Below are positions 9,530 through 18,034 of a stretch of DNA of 64,000 nt, in pieces; positions within the stretch are counted from its first letter, which is position 1, and every line of letters begins with the position of its first letter. Location: positions 1 to 64,000 of the forward strand of contig BPIE01000002.1 of NCBI GenBank assembly GCA_026003935.1, in the 5' to 3' direction. The stretch is from Tepidiforma sp. (GTDB lineage Bacteria > Chloroflexota > Dehalococcoidia > Tepidiformales > Tepidiformaceae). Under the pieces are notes generated by a model. That model saw only the letters and a list, made by a program, of their open reading frames with translations. It ran no database searches and was not told the DNA's origin. The translations under genes and the position numbers were made by a program.

Positions 9530-11074
9530 ATGGCAGGAGGTTCCGGGGACCCGGCCCCGGCCCGATTTCGAGGCGGGCTTGCGCTTGCTGCCCTCATCGT
9601 GGCGTTCGGATTCATCGGCTCGAGATTGCTCGGCGTCGTTCGGACGGTCGTTATTGCCAACACGTTCGGGGCTTCGCCCGAGCTCGATGCGTACAACGTC
9701 GCGTTTCGAATTCCCGACCTGATTTTCCAGGTGCTCGCGGGGGCAACGCTCGGCAGCGCCTTCATCCCGGTCTTTGCCCGAAAGTTCGAACGCGAAGGAC
9801 CGGCGCAGGCGTGGCTCCTCGCCAGCCGGGTGCTCAATCTGGTGGTACTGGCAACGCTCCTGATGTGCGCAGCGGCGTTCGTCCTAGCGCCGGTGCTCGT
9901 GCCGGCCATCGCGCCGGGGCTCGGCGATGACATCGGGCGCTCTGAGGAGCTGACCGGGCATGCCGTCGAGCTCACACGCATCATGCTCGGCTCAACGCTC
10001 CTGTTCGCAGCGAGCGGCATGCTCACCGGGATGCTCAACGGCCGCGAGCGCTTCCTGCTGCCCGCCCTTGCGCCAATGCTCTACAACCTCGGCATCATCT
10101 TCGGGGCAGTTGTTCTCGCGGACCGCTGGGGCGTGAACGGGCTCGCCTTCGGGGTCGTGCTGGGCGCAGGGCTCCACCTCGGAGTGCAGGTCCCCGGCGT
10201 GGTTTCCGAGGGTTTCCGCTACCGGCCATCACTCGGGTGGGGAGACCCCGGGGTGATGGAGGTCGCGCGCCTTATGGGCCCGCGGGTCGTTGGGCTCGCC
10301 GCTGCACAGGTGAACTTCGTCGTTACCGGCTTCTTCGCTTCGCGAGTCGGCGCTTCGGCCATTTCGAACATGACGTACGCCTGGCTGCTGGCCGGGCTCC
10401 CCCTGGCGCTCTTCGGTATGGCGCTTTCGACAGCCGTATTCCCGCGCCTGGCAGGGCAGGTGGCGCGTGACGACCTCTCGGCACTCACAGACACGGTTTC
10501 TCGCGTGCTGCGAATGATCCTCTTCCTGACCGTACCCGCAGCCGTGGGACTCGCCCTCCTGCGGGAGGCGGCGGTCATCACCCTTCTCGAACGGGGAGCA
10601 TTCACCCGAGCCGATTCGATGATGACGGCGGCGGCCCTGGGCTGGTATTGCCTCGGCATCGTGCCCCAGGCGGGCATCGAGATTCACAGCCGCGGGTTCT
10701 ACGCCCTCGGCGATACACGCACCCCGGTGGTGCTGGCGGTGCTGGCGGTGGCGGTCAACCTGGTCCTTGGGGCAATGGTGTGGCGTCCCTTCGGCGTGTC
10801 AGGCCTGGCCCTCGCGGTGGGCACGGCTTCATGGGTCGAGTGGGCCGGGCTCTATGTGCTCTTCGTCCGCCGGACCGGCTGGCGGCCCGAGGGAGAACTT
10901 GCCGCAGCGTCCCGGATGGCTCTGGCCGCCGCCGTGATGGCGCTCGCGCTTGCGACTGGGATGGCGGTGCTGGACACCGCCTCCCGGCTCGACGCCGCCG
11001 TCGCTGCGTTCGCGGGCATCGCTGCCGGCGCCGCGGTCTATGCGGGAGCCAGCATCTGGCTTGGCGTCGACTGA
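9530..11074 (+). CDS. murJ: murein biosynthesis integral membrane protein MurJ (MviN)
   Basis: GSRLLGVVRTVVIANTFGASPELDAYNVAFRIPDLIFQVLAGATLGSAFIPVFARK. Confidence 0.95.
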   Translation: MAGGSGDPAPARFRGGLALAALIVAFGFIGSRLLGVVRTVVIANTFGASPELDAYNVAFRIPDLIFQVLAGATLGSAFIPVFARKFEREGPAQAWLLASRVLNLVVLATLLMCAAAFVLAPVLVPAIAPGLGDDIGRSEELTGHAVELTRIMLGSTLLFAASGMLTGMLNGRERFLLPALAPMLYNLGIIFGAVVLADRWGVNGLAFGVVLGAGLHLGVQVPGVVSEGFRYRPSLGWGDPGVMEVARLMGPRVVGLAAAQVNFVVTGFFASRVGASAISNMTYAWLLAGLPLALFGMALSTAVFPRLAGQVARDDLSALTDTVSRVLRMILFLTVPAAVGLALLREAAVITLLERGAFTRADSMMTAAALGWYCLGIVPQAGIEIHSRGFYALGDTRTPVVLAVLAVAVNLVLGAMVWRPFGVSGLALAVGTASWVEWAGLYVLFVRRTGWRPEGELAAASRMALAAAVMALALATGMAVLDTASRLDAAVAAFAGIAAGAAVYAGASIWLGVD

Positions 11075-11085
11075 AGCGGAAGAAC

Positions 11086-11943
11086 TCACCCGACGGCTGC
11101 TCGACCGCCTTCGCCGGGGCCCGGCCCGGGAGTGAGTCCCGGCCGCTCGCCGCGCAGCCCGCGAAGCGCCAGCTCGACACCTCCGAGGCGGCGTCCGCCG
11201 CGCGTCCTCGCTTCGCCGCGGTTGGCCATCATGACGAGATAGTCGGAAAGGCCGGCGTCGAGGAATGCCGAATATCCCATCAAATCCTGGGCCCGGTTCG
11301 CGGCAGCCTTCGACAGGCGGACGACCACCGGGTTGTTTTCGGCGACGCGGAGCGCGTAATTCGCGGTTTCACGCTCGAGGTCTTCGGGCTCGTACACACG
11401 GTTCACGAAGCCAAGCTGCATGGCCTCGTCAGCCGTGAGGAAGCGGCTCTCGAACATCAGCTCCTTAGCCTTGCGAATCCCGACGTCGTAGGGGAGGGAG
11501 AAGTACTCGAGCATGGCGGGCAGGAAGAGGGCATTGCGCGCCGCAAAGACGAGGTCGACGCACGCGGCCATCATCCAGCCAGCGAAGATGCAAAAGCCCT
11601 CCACCATGGCGATGGTCGGCTTCGGTGCGTTCCGCCATTTGACGAGCAGGTCGAGGTTGTAGTGGCGAAAGTTTTCGTAGAACTCGATGCCCGCGTCGGC
11701 GATGCCGCGTGCCGCCCGGTCTTCGAGCTGCTCCGGGGTACCGAGGTCGTGTCCGCTGGAGAAGTTGCCGCCAGCCCCGCGGGTGATGATCACCCGGACG
11801 GTGGAGTCGCCGATCGCGAGGTCCATGGCACGGTCGTATTCGTCGAGCAGGCGCCATGATTGCGCATTGCGGTATTGCGGTCGGTTGAACGTTATCCAGG
11901 CGATGGGGCCGTCCACGCGATAGAGAATGTCCGTGAAGTCCAT
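11086..11943 (-). CDS. enoyl-CoA hydratase/isomerase family protein
   Basis: Crotonase-fold pattern: IAWITFNRPQYRNAQSWRLLDEYDRAM, GAGGNFSSGHDLGTPEQ. Confidence 0.9.
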   Translation of the reverse strand: MDFTDILYRVDGPIAWITFNRPQYRNAQSWRLLDEYDRAMDLAIGDSTVRVIITRGAGGNFSSGHDLGTPEQLEDRAARGIADAGIEFYENFRHYNLDLLVKWRNAPKPTIAMVEGFCIFAGWMMAACVDLVFAARNALFLPAMLEYFSLPYDVGIRKAKELMFESRFLTADEAMQLGFVNRVYEPEDLERETANYALRVAENNPVVVRLSKAAANRAQDLMGYSAFLDAGLSDYLVMMANRGEARTRGGRRLGGVELALRGLRGERPGLTPGPGPGEGGRAAVG

Positions 11944-12068
11944 GGCTAGTTCCCAACGACAACAGGGTGGGCCAGAGTCTACGCTTCCCGAACTGGCGGC
12001 GTCGCGGATTCACCGGGTACGGCGCGGGCCGTACCATGACGGGACAAACTGTGTTCTCGGAGCGCCCC

Positions 12069-13106
12069 ATGGAGGCCTACAACATCACTGTCGTCGGCGC
12101 GAGCGGCATCGTCGGACAGGAGTTTCTCAAGATTCTCGACGAACGGAACGTTCCGGTGGGGCGGCTTCGGCTCCTGGCGACGGCGCGGTCGGCGGGCAAG
12201 ACCGTGCGCTTTCGCGGCGAGGAGATCGTGGTCGAGGAAACCACCGAGGAGAGCTTCACGCCAGACGACCACGTCGTGTTCCTCTCCGCCTCGGGCGCTG
12301 CGTCGAAGCAGTATGCCCCGATCGCGGCGGCCAACGGGAGCTTCGTGGTCGACGACTCGAGCGCATTTCGGATGGACCCGGCGGTGCCGCTGGTGATTCC
12401 TGAAATCAATCCTGATGACCTCGAATGGCACCGCGGCATCGTGAGCCAGCCGAACTGCACGACGACGCCGATGCTGATGGCGCTGAACCCCATCCACCGC
12501 GTGAACCCGCTCCGGCGGGTCGTCGTCAGCACGTACCAGGCGGTGGCCGGGGCCGGGACAGCGGCCGTCGAAGGGCTCCGGCGTGAGACCGAGGCTGCGC
12601 TGGCGGGGCGGCATGAACCGAGCGGGACGCAAAAACGGGAGATTGCGTTCAACGCAGTGCCGCAGATCGACGTGTTCGCCGACGATGGCTACACGAAGGA
12701 AGAGCTGAAAATGGCGAACGAGACCCGGAAAATTCTCCACGCGCCGGATGTCGGCGTCAGCGCGACCTGCGTACGGATTCCAACGTTTTTCGGGCATGCA
12801 ATGAGCGTCTGGGCCGAGTTCGAGCGTCCCATTTCTGCGGAGGAAGCACGGGCACTCATGACTGCCGCACCGGGTATCGACGTCGTCGATGACCCGGCCA
12901 CGGAGCGATATCCCACACCGATGGATGCTGCGGGGACCGACCGGGTGCTTGTCGGCCGAATTCGGCCGGACCACTCGAAGCCCGGGGCAATCGTCTTTTG
13001 GACCGTCACCGACAGCATCCGAAAGGGAGCCGCCACCAACGTGGTGCAGGTGATCGAGGAAGCCGCGCGGCGCGGTCTCATTCGGCCGCGGGCGGCGGTC
13101 CGGTAG
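12069..13106 (+). CDS. asd: aspartate-semialdehyde dehydrogenase
   Basis: MEAYNITVVGASGIVGQEFLKILDERNVPVGRLRLLATARSAGK; SQPNCTTTPMLMAL active-site Cys; start chosen inside ORF 11967..13106. Confidence 0.93.
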   Translation: MEAYNITVVGASGIVGQEFLKILDERNVPVGRLRLLATARSAGKTVRFRGEEIVVEETTEESFTPDDHVVFLSASGAASKQYAPIAAANGSFVVDDSSAFRMDPAVPLVIPEINPDDLEWHRGIVSQPNCTTTPMLMALNPIHRVNPLRRVVVSTYQAVAGAGTAAVEGLRRETEAALAGRHEPSGTQKREIAFNAVPQIDVFADDGYTKEELKMANETRKILHAPDVGVSATCVRIPTFFGHAMSVWAEFERPISAEEARALMTAAPGIDVVDDPATERYPTPMDAAGTDRVLVGRIRPDHSKPGAIVFWTVTDSIRKGAATNVVQVIEEAARRGLIRPRAAVR

Positions 13107-13176
13107 TCCCTCACCACGACTGCGCTATAGGCCGGCCCTCTGCCATAATGCGAACCAATACCTTCGGAGTTCGCAC

Positions 13177-14154
13177 ATGGCATTCACGGTCAATCCCGAC
13201 AAGTTCCGATTCCCCGCAGAGTTCAGCGCGGGAGTCAAAGGCAAGCGCGTCCTGATTTCCGGGGCGGGCAAGGATGGCGGTCTCGGTCAGTCGTTTGCAC
13301 TGGCGGCGGGCCTCAACGGCGCGGAAAGCGTCGCCGTGCATTTCCATTCGTCCTACGACGACGGTCTCGACCTCGTCGACTACCTGCGGAGCCAGGGTGT
13401 CAACGCGTTCCCGCTGCAGGCTGACGTGACCAACATGGGCGACCTCTGGGCGAGTCGCAGTTATGTCGTTGAGAAAATGGGCGGGCTGCCGAACCTGGTG
13501 ATTTGCAACTCGGGCCTCACAGAAAAAGGGTACTCGTTCGGCCGGTCGCTTCGAGAAATCGAAGGCGAATCGATGGCGATGCGGCGGGCGCGCGTTCGGC
13601 AGGCGTTCATCAACAACCTGAACGAGACGCGGCTCGTGCTCGATACGAAGATCGACGGCTTCATGGCGATGACCCACCTTTGGTCGGGCGAGGCCGTCTA
13701 CGCGAACGAGCCCATCCAGTTCGTCTACATCTCTTCGCGGCAGGCTATCGACCCGGGCGTCAGCGTGCCCGGTTACGCCATCGCGAACTGGGCTGTCCTC
13801 CAGCTGCCCAAGGTGCTTCAGGTGAACCTCGGGCGCAACGCCGAGCTGGTCTCAGCATTCTCTGTCCTCTATCCCTTCGTTCGCACCGGCATGACCAACG
13901 AATACGCCGAGAATCCGAAGGTTTTCGGGCGGTGGCAGCCACGCATGCTCGAGACATTCGAGGCTGCGGAGGGGTTCATGCAGCTGCTCTCGCAGCCCAA
14001 GGAAACGACCAACCAGGGGATGTTCGAGGCGATCGTCGAGCCGCTGCCGGACAGGGGCGAGCACGCCGTGAAGTTCACATGGAAGCAGGTCCGCTTCGAC
14101 ATCAAAGAGGAATTGACCCCCTTCAGCGCGGAACGGCCGCTCGAGTTCGCGTGA
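13177..14154 (+). CDS. SDR family oxidoreductase
   Basis: GKRVLISGAGKDGGLGQSFALAAGLNGAESVAVHFHSS; VYISSRQAIDPGVSVPGYAIANWAV. Confidence 0.8.
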   Translation: MAFTVNPDKFRFPAEFSAGVKGKRVLISGAGKDGGLGQSFALAAGLNGAESVAVHFHSSYDDGLDLVDYLRSQGVNAFPLQADVTNMGDLWASRSYVVEKMGGLPNLVICNSGLTEKGYSFGRSLREIEGESMAMRRARVRQAFINNLNETRLVLDTKIDGFMAMTHLWSGEAVYANEPIQFVYISSRQAIDPGVSVPGYAIANWAVLQLPKVLQVNLGRNAELVSAFSVLYPFVRTGMTNEYAENPKVFGRWQPRMLETFEAAEGFMQLLSQPKETTNQGMFEAIVEPLPDRGEHAVKFTWKQVRFDIKEELTPFSAERPLEFA

Positions 14155-14159
14155 TGCGA

Positions 14160-14575
14160 CGATAACCCGATCGCGAGCCCTGCGATTCTTTTGTCGAGTT
14201 CGAACAAGAGCGGGGCCCATTGGCTCGTCTATCGTCAAAACTGTGTGAAGAGCCGCCCGAGGCGTCATAAATCACTTGGCGCCTCTGGCGTGCTCCGGCT
14301 ATCTTCTCGCCCGCTGGAGGCGGGGTGGTCGGGCGAGGCCTTCCCGGCCGGGGGTCACGCCCCCGGGCCTGGGGCAGAGGCAGGGTGTCACGGCGCCCTT
14401 GCCATGCTGTCCGAGCCGAACCCGTGGCGCGATTGGCGGCACGAGGGACGGTCGGGGAGCTTGCCGGGTCCCGTACCGCAGATGCGGACGGACCGCCGCC
14501 CGATTGACATCCTCCAGCTCCGAGACGGGGCCGCTTTCACCTCCAGGGGGCAGGAAGCGGCCCCGTTCTCTACGT
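14160..14575. ncRNA. candidate structured intergenic region (unassigned)
   Basis: Several stacked inverted repeats (14306..14337; 14350..14364; 14379..14403; 14436..14479; 14522..14570) in a >500-bp gap without a convincing ORF. Confidence 0.3.
14522..14570 (+). terminator. long GC hairpin
   Basis: GAGA-CGGGGCCGCTT ... AAGCGGCCCCG-T-TCTC, 15 bp with one bulge. Confidence 0.4.
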
Positions 14576-14693
14576 CCAGGGGTTGTCAGCCGGTCCGTCG
14601 GTGCTCCTCTCCCGGCAGAGGAGGAGGGGTCGTTCGCACTGCGCCCGCGAGCGGGCTAGCATGCGGCCGACAGCATCGCAGGAGGACAGGTCC

Positions 14694-14909
14694 GTGGCTC
14701 GCGAAATGGCATCGCCGATGACGGGAACGATCAAGGAAGTGCTCGCGCGGCAGGGCGACAGAATCGTCCCCGGCCAGGAGCTTTTCATTGTCGAGTCGAT
14801 GAAGATGGAACTCCCCGTCGAAGCAGAGCAGGATGGCGTGGTCGCGGAGGTGCTGGTAGCACCCGGTCAGCGGGTCGAACAGGGGCAGCCGCTGCTGCGG
14901 CTCACCTAG
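14694..14909 (+). CDS. biotin/lipoyl attachment domain carrier protein
   Basis: ASPMTGTIKEVLARQGDRIVPGQELFIVESMKMELPVEAEQDGVV (SMKM biotinylation motif); GTG start preceded by ggaggacagg SD. Confidence 0.88.
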   Translation: MAREMASPMTGTIKEVLARQGDRIVPGQELFIVESMKMELPVEAEQDGVVAEVLVAPGQRVEQGQPLLRLT

Positions 14910-14975
14910 CGGGCGATTTCCACGAGCCGGGCTCGGGGCGTAGCATGAGCTGGGGACTCGACGCCGAAAACGCCC

Positions 14976-15143
14976 ATGCGCACTGCCAACCTGATCTTCT
15001 CGGTAATCTCAATCATCCTCGGCGTCGTACTGATCCTCTTCCTTCTCACGCAGGCGGTAGAGTGGAATATCGGTATGGCCATCGGCGTCGTCCTTATTCT
15101 CAACGGCGCGGTGCGCCTGTGGTTTGCCCAGGACGACAAGTGA
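14976..15143 (+). CDS. small membrane protein (55 aa)
   Basis: MRTANLIFSVISIILGVVLILFLLTQAVEWNIGMAIGVVLILNGAVRLWFAQDDK, two hydrophobic segments; below the cutoff of the supplied ORF track. Confidence 0.65.
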   Translation: MRTANLIFSVISIILGVVLILFLLTQAVEWNIGMAIGVVLILNGAVRLWFAQDDK

Positions 15144-15196
15144 GCTGAGCCTGTGGAGAAGCGAGACGAGCCGCTGACGAAGAGGGTGGGCGCGTG

Positions 15197-15664
15197 ATGG
15201 AGAACTGGCAAACGTTTCTGGTGCCTGTCAGCGGCGACCGGGCGAGCATCGAGGCCGTTCACATCGCGGCCACTGCAGCGAAGTCCCGCCGCGGGAGGCT
15301 CCATCTTGTGCATGTCATCGAGGTTGGACGCGCACTTCCGCTCAATGTCGAGCTCGAACAGGAATCCCGGCGGGCACAACAGGTCATCGAGCGGGCCGAA
15401 GCCGCCGCCGCCGAAGCGGGCTGCCAAGGCGTGCGCTCCGTCGTCGTACAGGCACGGGAGGCCGGGCCGGCAATCCTTGAGGAAGCGCGAGGACAGCACG
15501 CCGACGTGATCGTGCTCGGCCTGCCCCCCTTCCAGGGCGAAGACCGGCCGTTCGCGCTCGGGCCAACGGCGGAGTATCTCCTCCGGCACGCTCCGTGCGA
15601 AGTCTGGCTCATCCGCCGACCGATGCGTGAAGCTCCTCGAACAGGAGGTCATGAGGGGGCATGA
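15197..15664 (+). CDS. universal stress protein family
   Basis: TFLVPVSGDRASIEAVHIAATAAK...ADVIVLGLPPFQGEDRPFALGPTAEYLLRHAPCEVWLIR. Confidence 0.85.
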   Translation: MENWQTFLVPVSGDRASIEAVHIAATAAKSRRGRLHLVHVIEVGRALPLNVELEQESRRAQQVIERAEAAAAEAGCQGVRSVVVQAREAGPAILEEARGQHADVIVLGLPPFQGEDRPFALGPTAEYLLRHAPCEVWLIRRPMREAPRTGGHEGA

Positions 15665-16074
15665 ACATCGTGATCATGGGCTGCGGGCGTCTCGGGTCGC
15701 GCATCGCAACGATGCTTGAGAAGCAGGGACACGCGGTCACCATCGTCGACGTTTCAGAAGCGGCGTTTCGTCGTCTGCCCGAAGGGTTTGGCGGGCGCAA
15801 GGTTGTCGGAAACGGCATGGACCTGGCGACGCTGGAACGCGCCGGCATCAAGGACGCCGACGCATTTTTTGCCGTGACACAGGGGGACAACCGCAACTAT
15901 TTCGCCAGCCAGGTGGCACGCGAAATCTTCGGCGTGCGCAGGGTTCTCTGCCGAGTGTACGACCCGGTGCGAGAAGGTATCTTCCGCGACCTGGGGCTCG
16001 AGACGTTCAGTCCCACGAGCTATGGGGCACAGATCATGGTCGACATGCTCCTCAACGAGCCCAGCCGGAGGTAG
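15661..16074 (+). CDS. TrkA-N (RCK N-terminal) NAD-binding protein, short
   Basis: MNIVIMGCGRLGSRIATMLEKQGHAVTIVD Rossmann motif; no RCK_C domain (137 aa). Confidence 0.9.
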   Translation: MNIVIMGCGRLGSRIATMLEKQGHAVTIVDVSEAAFRRLPEGFGGRKVVGNGMDLATLERAGIKDADAFFAVTQGDNRNYFASQVAREIFGVRRVLCRVYDPVREGIFRDLGLETFSPTSYGAQIMVDMLLNEPSRR

Positions 16075-16077
16075 CGC

Positions 16078-16752
16078 GTGTACATCATCGTCGGCGGCGG
16101 CGGAAAAGTCGGATTCCACCTGGCCCTCGAACTCATTCAGCAGGACCACGAGGTGCTGGTCATCGAACAGGACCCCGCTCGGGTTGCGAACATCCGGGAG
16201 GAGCTGGCGGGGAACGTCCTCTTTGGCGATGCCTGCGAGGCAACAACGCTCGACGCCGCGGGCGTCAGCCGGGCTGACCTCGTCGCAGCGGTAACCGGGG
16301 ACGATGAGGACAACCTTGTGATTTGTGACATCGCGCGGTACCGGGGCGTCAAGCGCACCATTGCCCGCATCAACAACCCTCGGAATGAGCTCATCTTCCG
16401 GAAGCGCGGCATTGAAACGACCATCTCGGCCACACAGGCCGTGCTGGCGCAGATCGAGCAGGAGCTCCCAACGCAGGCGATGATCCCGCTGCTCCAGCTG
16501 CACTCGGGGCTCGAGCTCATTGAGGTGAAGCTGCCTGATACGTCGCCGGTGGTGGGGCGTTCGGTGCGCGAGATTTTGCTGCCAGCCGAATCGCTCATCT
16601 CGCTCGTGGTCGACCCTGGCGGCGTGCCGCGGATGCCCAGCGGTGACACCCGGCTCCACGCCGGCGACGCGCTCGTGGTGGTGGCGCCGAAAGAGAGCCT
16701 CGACATGCTCCGCGAGCAGCTCGTGGGCTCGACCCACGGGCTGGATACGTAG
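16078..16752 (+). CDS. trkA: potassium uptake regulatory protein TrkA family (RCK_N + RCK_C)
   Basis: GTG start; MYIIVGGGGKVGFHLALELIQQDHEVLVIEQD ... C-terminal RCK_C. Confidence 0.9.
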   Translation: MYIIVGGGGKVGFHLALELIQQDHEVLVIEQDPARVANIREELAGNVLFGDACEATTLDAAGVSRADLVAAVTGDDEDNLVICDIARYRGVKRTIARINNPRNELIFRKRGIETTISATQAVLAQIEQELPTQAMIPLLQLHSGLELIEVKLPDTSPVVGRSVREILLPAESLISLVVDPGGVPRMPSGDTRLHAGDALVVVAPKESLDMLREQLVGSTHGLDT

Positions 16753-16760
16753 GCAGCCCG

Positions 16761-17588
16761 ATGACCCGCATCGCGTACCTTGGTCCTCCCGGCACGTTTG
16801 GGGAGCTCGCGGCCATGCAGGTCGACCCAACGGCCGAGCTGATGCCCTTCCCTTCGCACGCCGCAGTAGCCGCGGCAGTCGAGTCGGGCATGGCCGACAT
16901 TGGGGTCGTGGCCATCGAAAACCTGATCAACGGCTCGGTCCAGGAAACGCTGGACATCCTCATTCACGACACGGACCTGCAAATCCAGGCGGAGCTTGTC
17001 GTCCCGGTGCGCCACAACCTCGTGGCCAAACCGGGGACCCGGCCCGGCGACGTCCGCGTGATCTACTCGCACCCGCAGGCGCTAGGACAGTGCCGGAAGT
17101 TCCTTGAGCGATGTTTTCCGCGGGCGCAGGCAGAACCGGCCCTCTCAACCACCGAAGCGGTGGAACTCGCGCTCCGGCGAGATGGCGATGCAGCCGCCAT
17201 CGCTACTGAACGAGCAGCAGAACTCCTCGGCGCAGAGGTGCTCGCGCGAGACATCCAGGACTCCGAGAACAACGTGACGCGCTTTCTTGTCCTTGGCCGC
17301 GGGCTCCCGCCGCCGACCGGCCGTGACCGGACGTCGATCGCCTTTACGTTCGCAGAAGACCGTCCAGGGGCGCTTGCGAGCGTGATCAACGCCTTTGCCG
17401 AAGCGAACATCAACCTGACGAAAATCGAAAGCCGGCCAACGAAGGCCACTTTCGGCGAATACGTGTTCCTGATCGATTTTGAAGGGCACCAGGATGACCC
17501 GCAGGTCGGCGAGGTCTTGAAGAACATTCGCGCCCTTTGCTCCGAGCTGAAGGTGTTCGGGAGCTATCCGCGCGCGCCGCTCACCTAA
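16761..17588 (+). CDS. pheA: prephenate dehydratase
   Basis: MTRIAYLGPPGTFGELAA; VAIENLINGSVQETLD; NNVTRFLVLG; ACT domain RPGALASVINAFAEANINLTKIESRPTK. Confidence 0.95.
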   Translation: MTRIAYLGPPGTFGELAAMQVDPTAELMPFPSHAAVAAAVESGMADIGVVAIENLINGSVQETLDILIHDTDLQIQAELVVPVRHNLVAKPGTRPGDVRVIYSHPQALGQCRKFLERCFPRAQAEPALSTTEAVELALRRDGDAAAIATERAAELLGAEVLARDIQDSENNVTRFLVLGRGLPPPTGRDRTSIAFTFAEDRPGALASVINAFAEANINLTKIESRPTKATFGEYVFLIDFEGHQDDPQVGEVLKNIRALCSELKVFGSYPRAPLT

Positions 17589-18034
17589 GGCACATACGCT
17601 TCGCAATCGATGAGCCAGACCCAAAACGCCGAGCCGCGGTGACAGGTGTCGTTCCCACCGCCGCCATTTAGGACGACCAGCCAAACGGGACCGCCGACGA
17701 GGACATCGTTCCCGCCCTCACCGCGGAGCACTGTGTTCCCCGCACCGCCTACGATGCAGTCGTTCCCGCCCCCACCTCGTAGCGTCGCCGGCGACCCGGG
17801 CCCGCCCAGGACCAGGTCGTTGCCGCCCCCACCATTGCCGTCGTACTCAATCTCGTTCAGCGGCATCCCGGCGCATTCCGGGGGCGCAAGCTGGCTAATG
17901 GTCAGGGACACGTTGTCCTGGTCGATGTTCGTGGGCGGGACGGTGTTGGAAGCTGCCGAAGCTGAGAAAGCCGCCACGAGCGCTCCGCCAGCGAGGAGTG
18001 GTACTGCGAGGCGCGCGACTATCGCCGGCCTCAC
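17585..18034 (-). CDS. small secreted RTX/hemolysin-type Ca-binding repeat protein
   Basis: Signal peptide then SNTVPPTN; GGGGNDLVLGG, RGGGGNDCIVGGAGN, RGEGGNDVLVGG, NGGGGNDTC nonapeptide-like repeats. Confidence 0.85.
   Translation of the reverse strand: MRPAIVARLAVPLLAGGALVAAFSASAASNTVPPTNIDQDNVSLTISQLAPPECAGMPLNEIEYDGNGGGGNDLVLGGPGSPATLRGGGGNDCIVGGAGNTVLRGEGGNDVLVGGPVWLVVLNGGGGNDTCHRGSAFWVWLIDCEAYVP

Noticed and set aside
10720-10760. Short GGTGCTGGCG tandem repeats in murJ
   Set aside because: Encodes a hydrophobic VLAVLAVAV TM helix; codon-bias repeat, not a mobile or CRISPR repeat
14160-14580. RNase P RNA, tmRNA or SRP RNA in the structured gap
   Set aside because: None of the conserved signature sequences could be found on either strand by eye; left as unassigned
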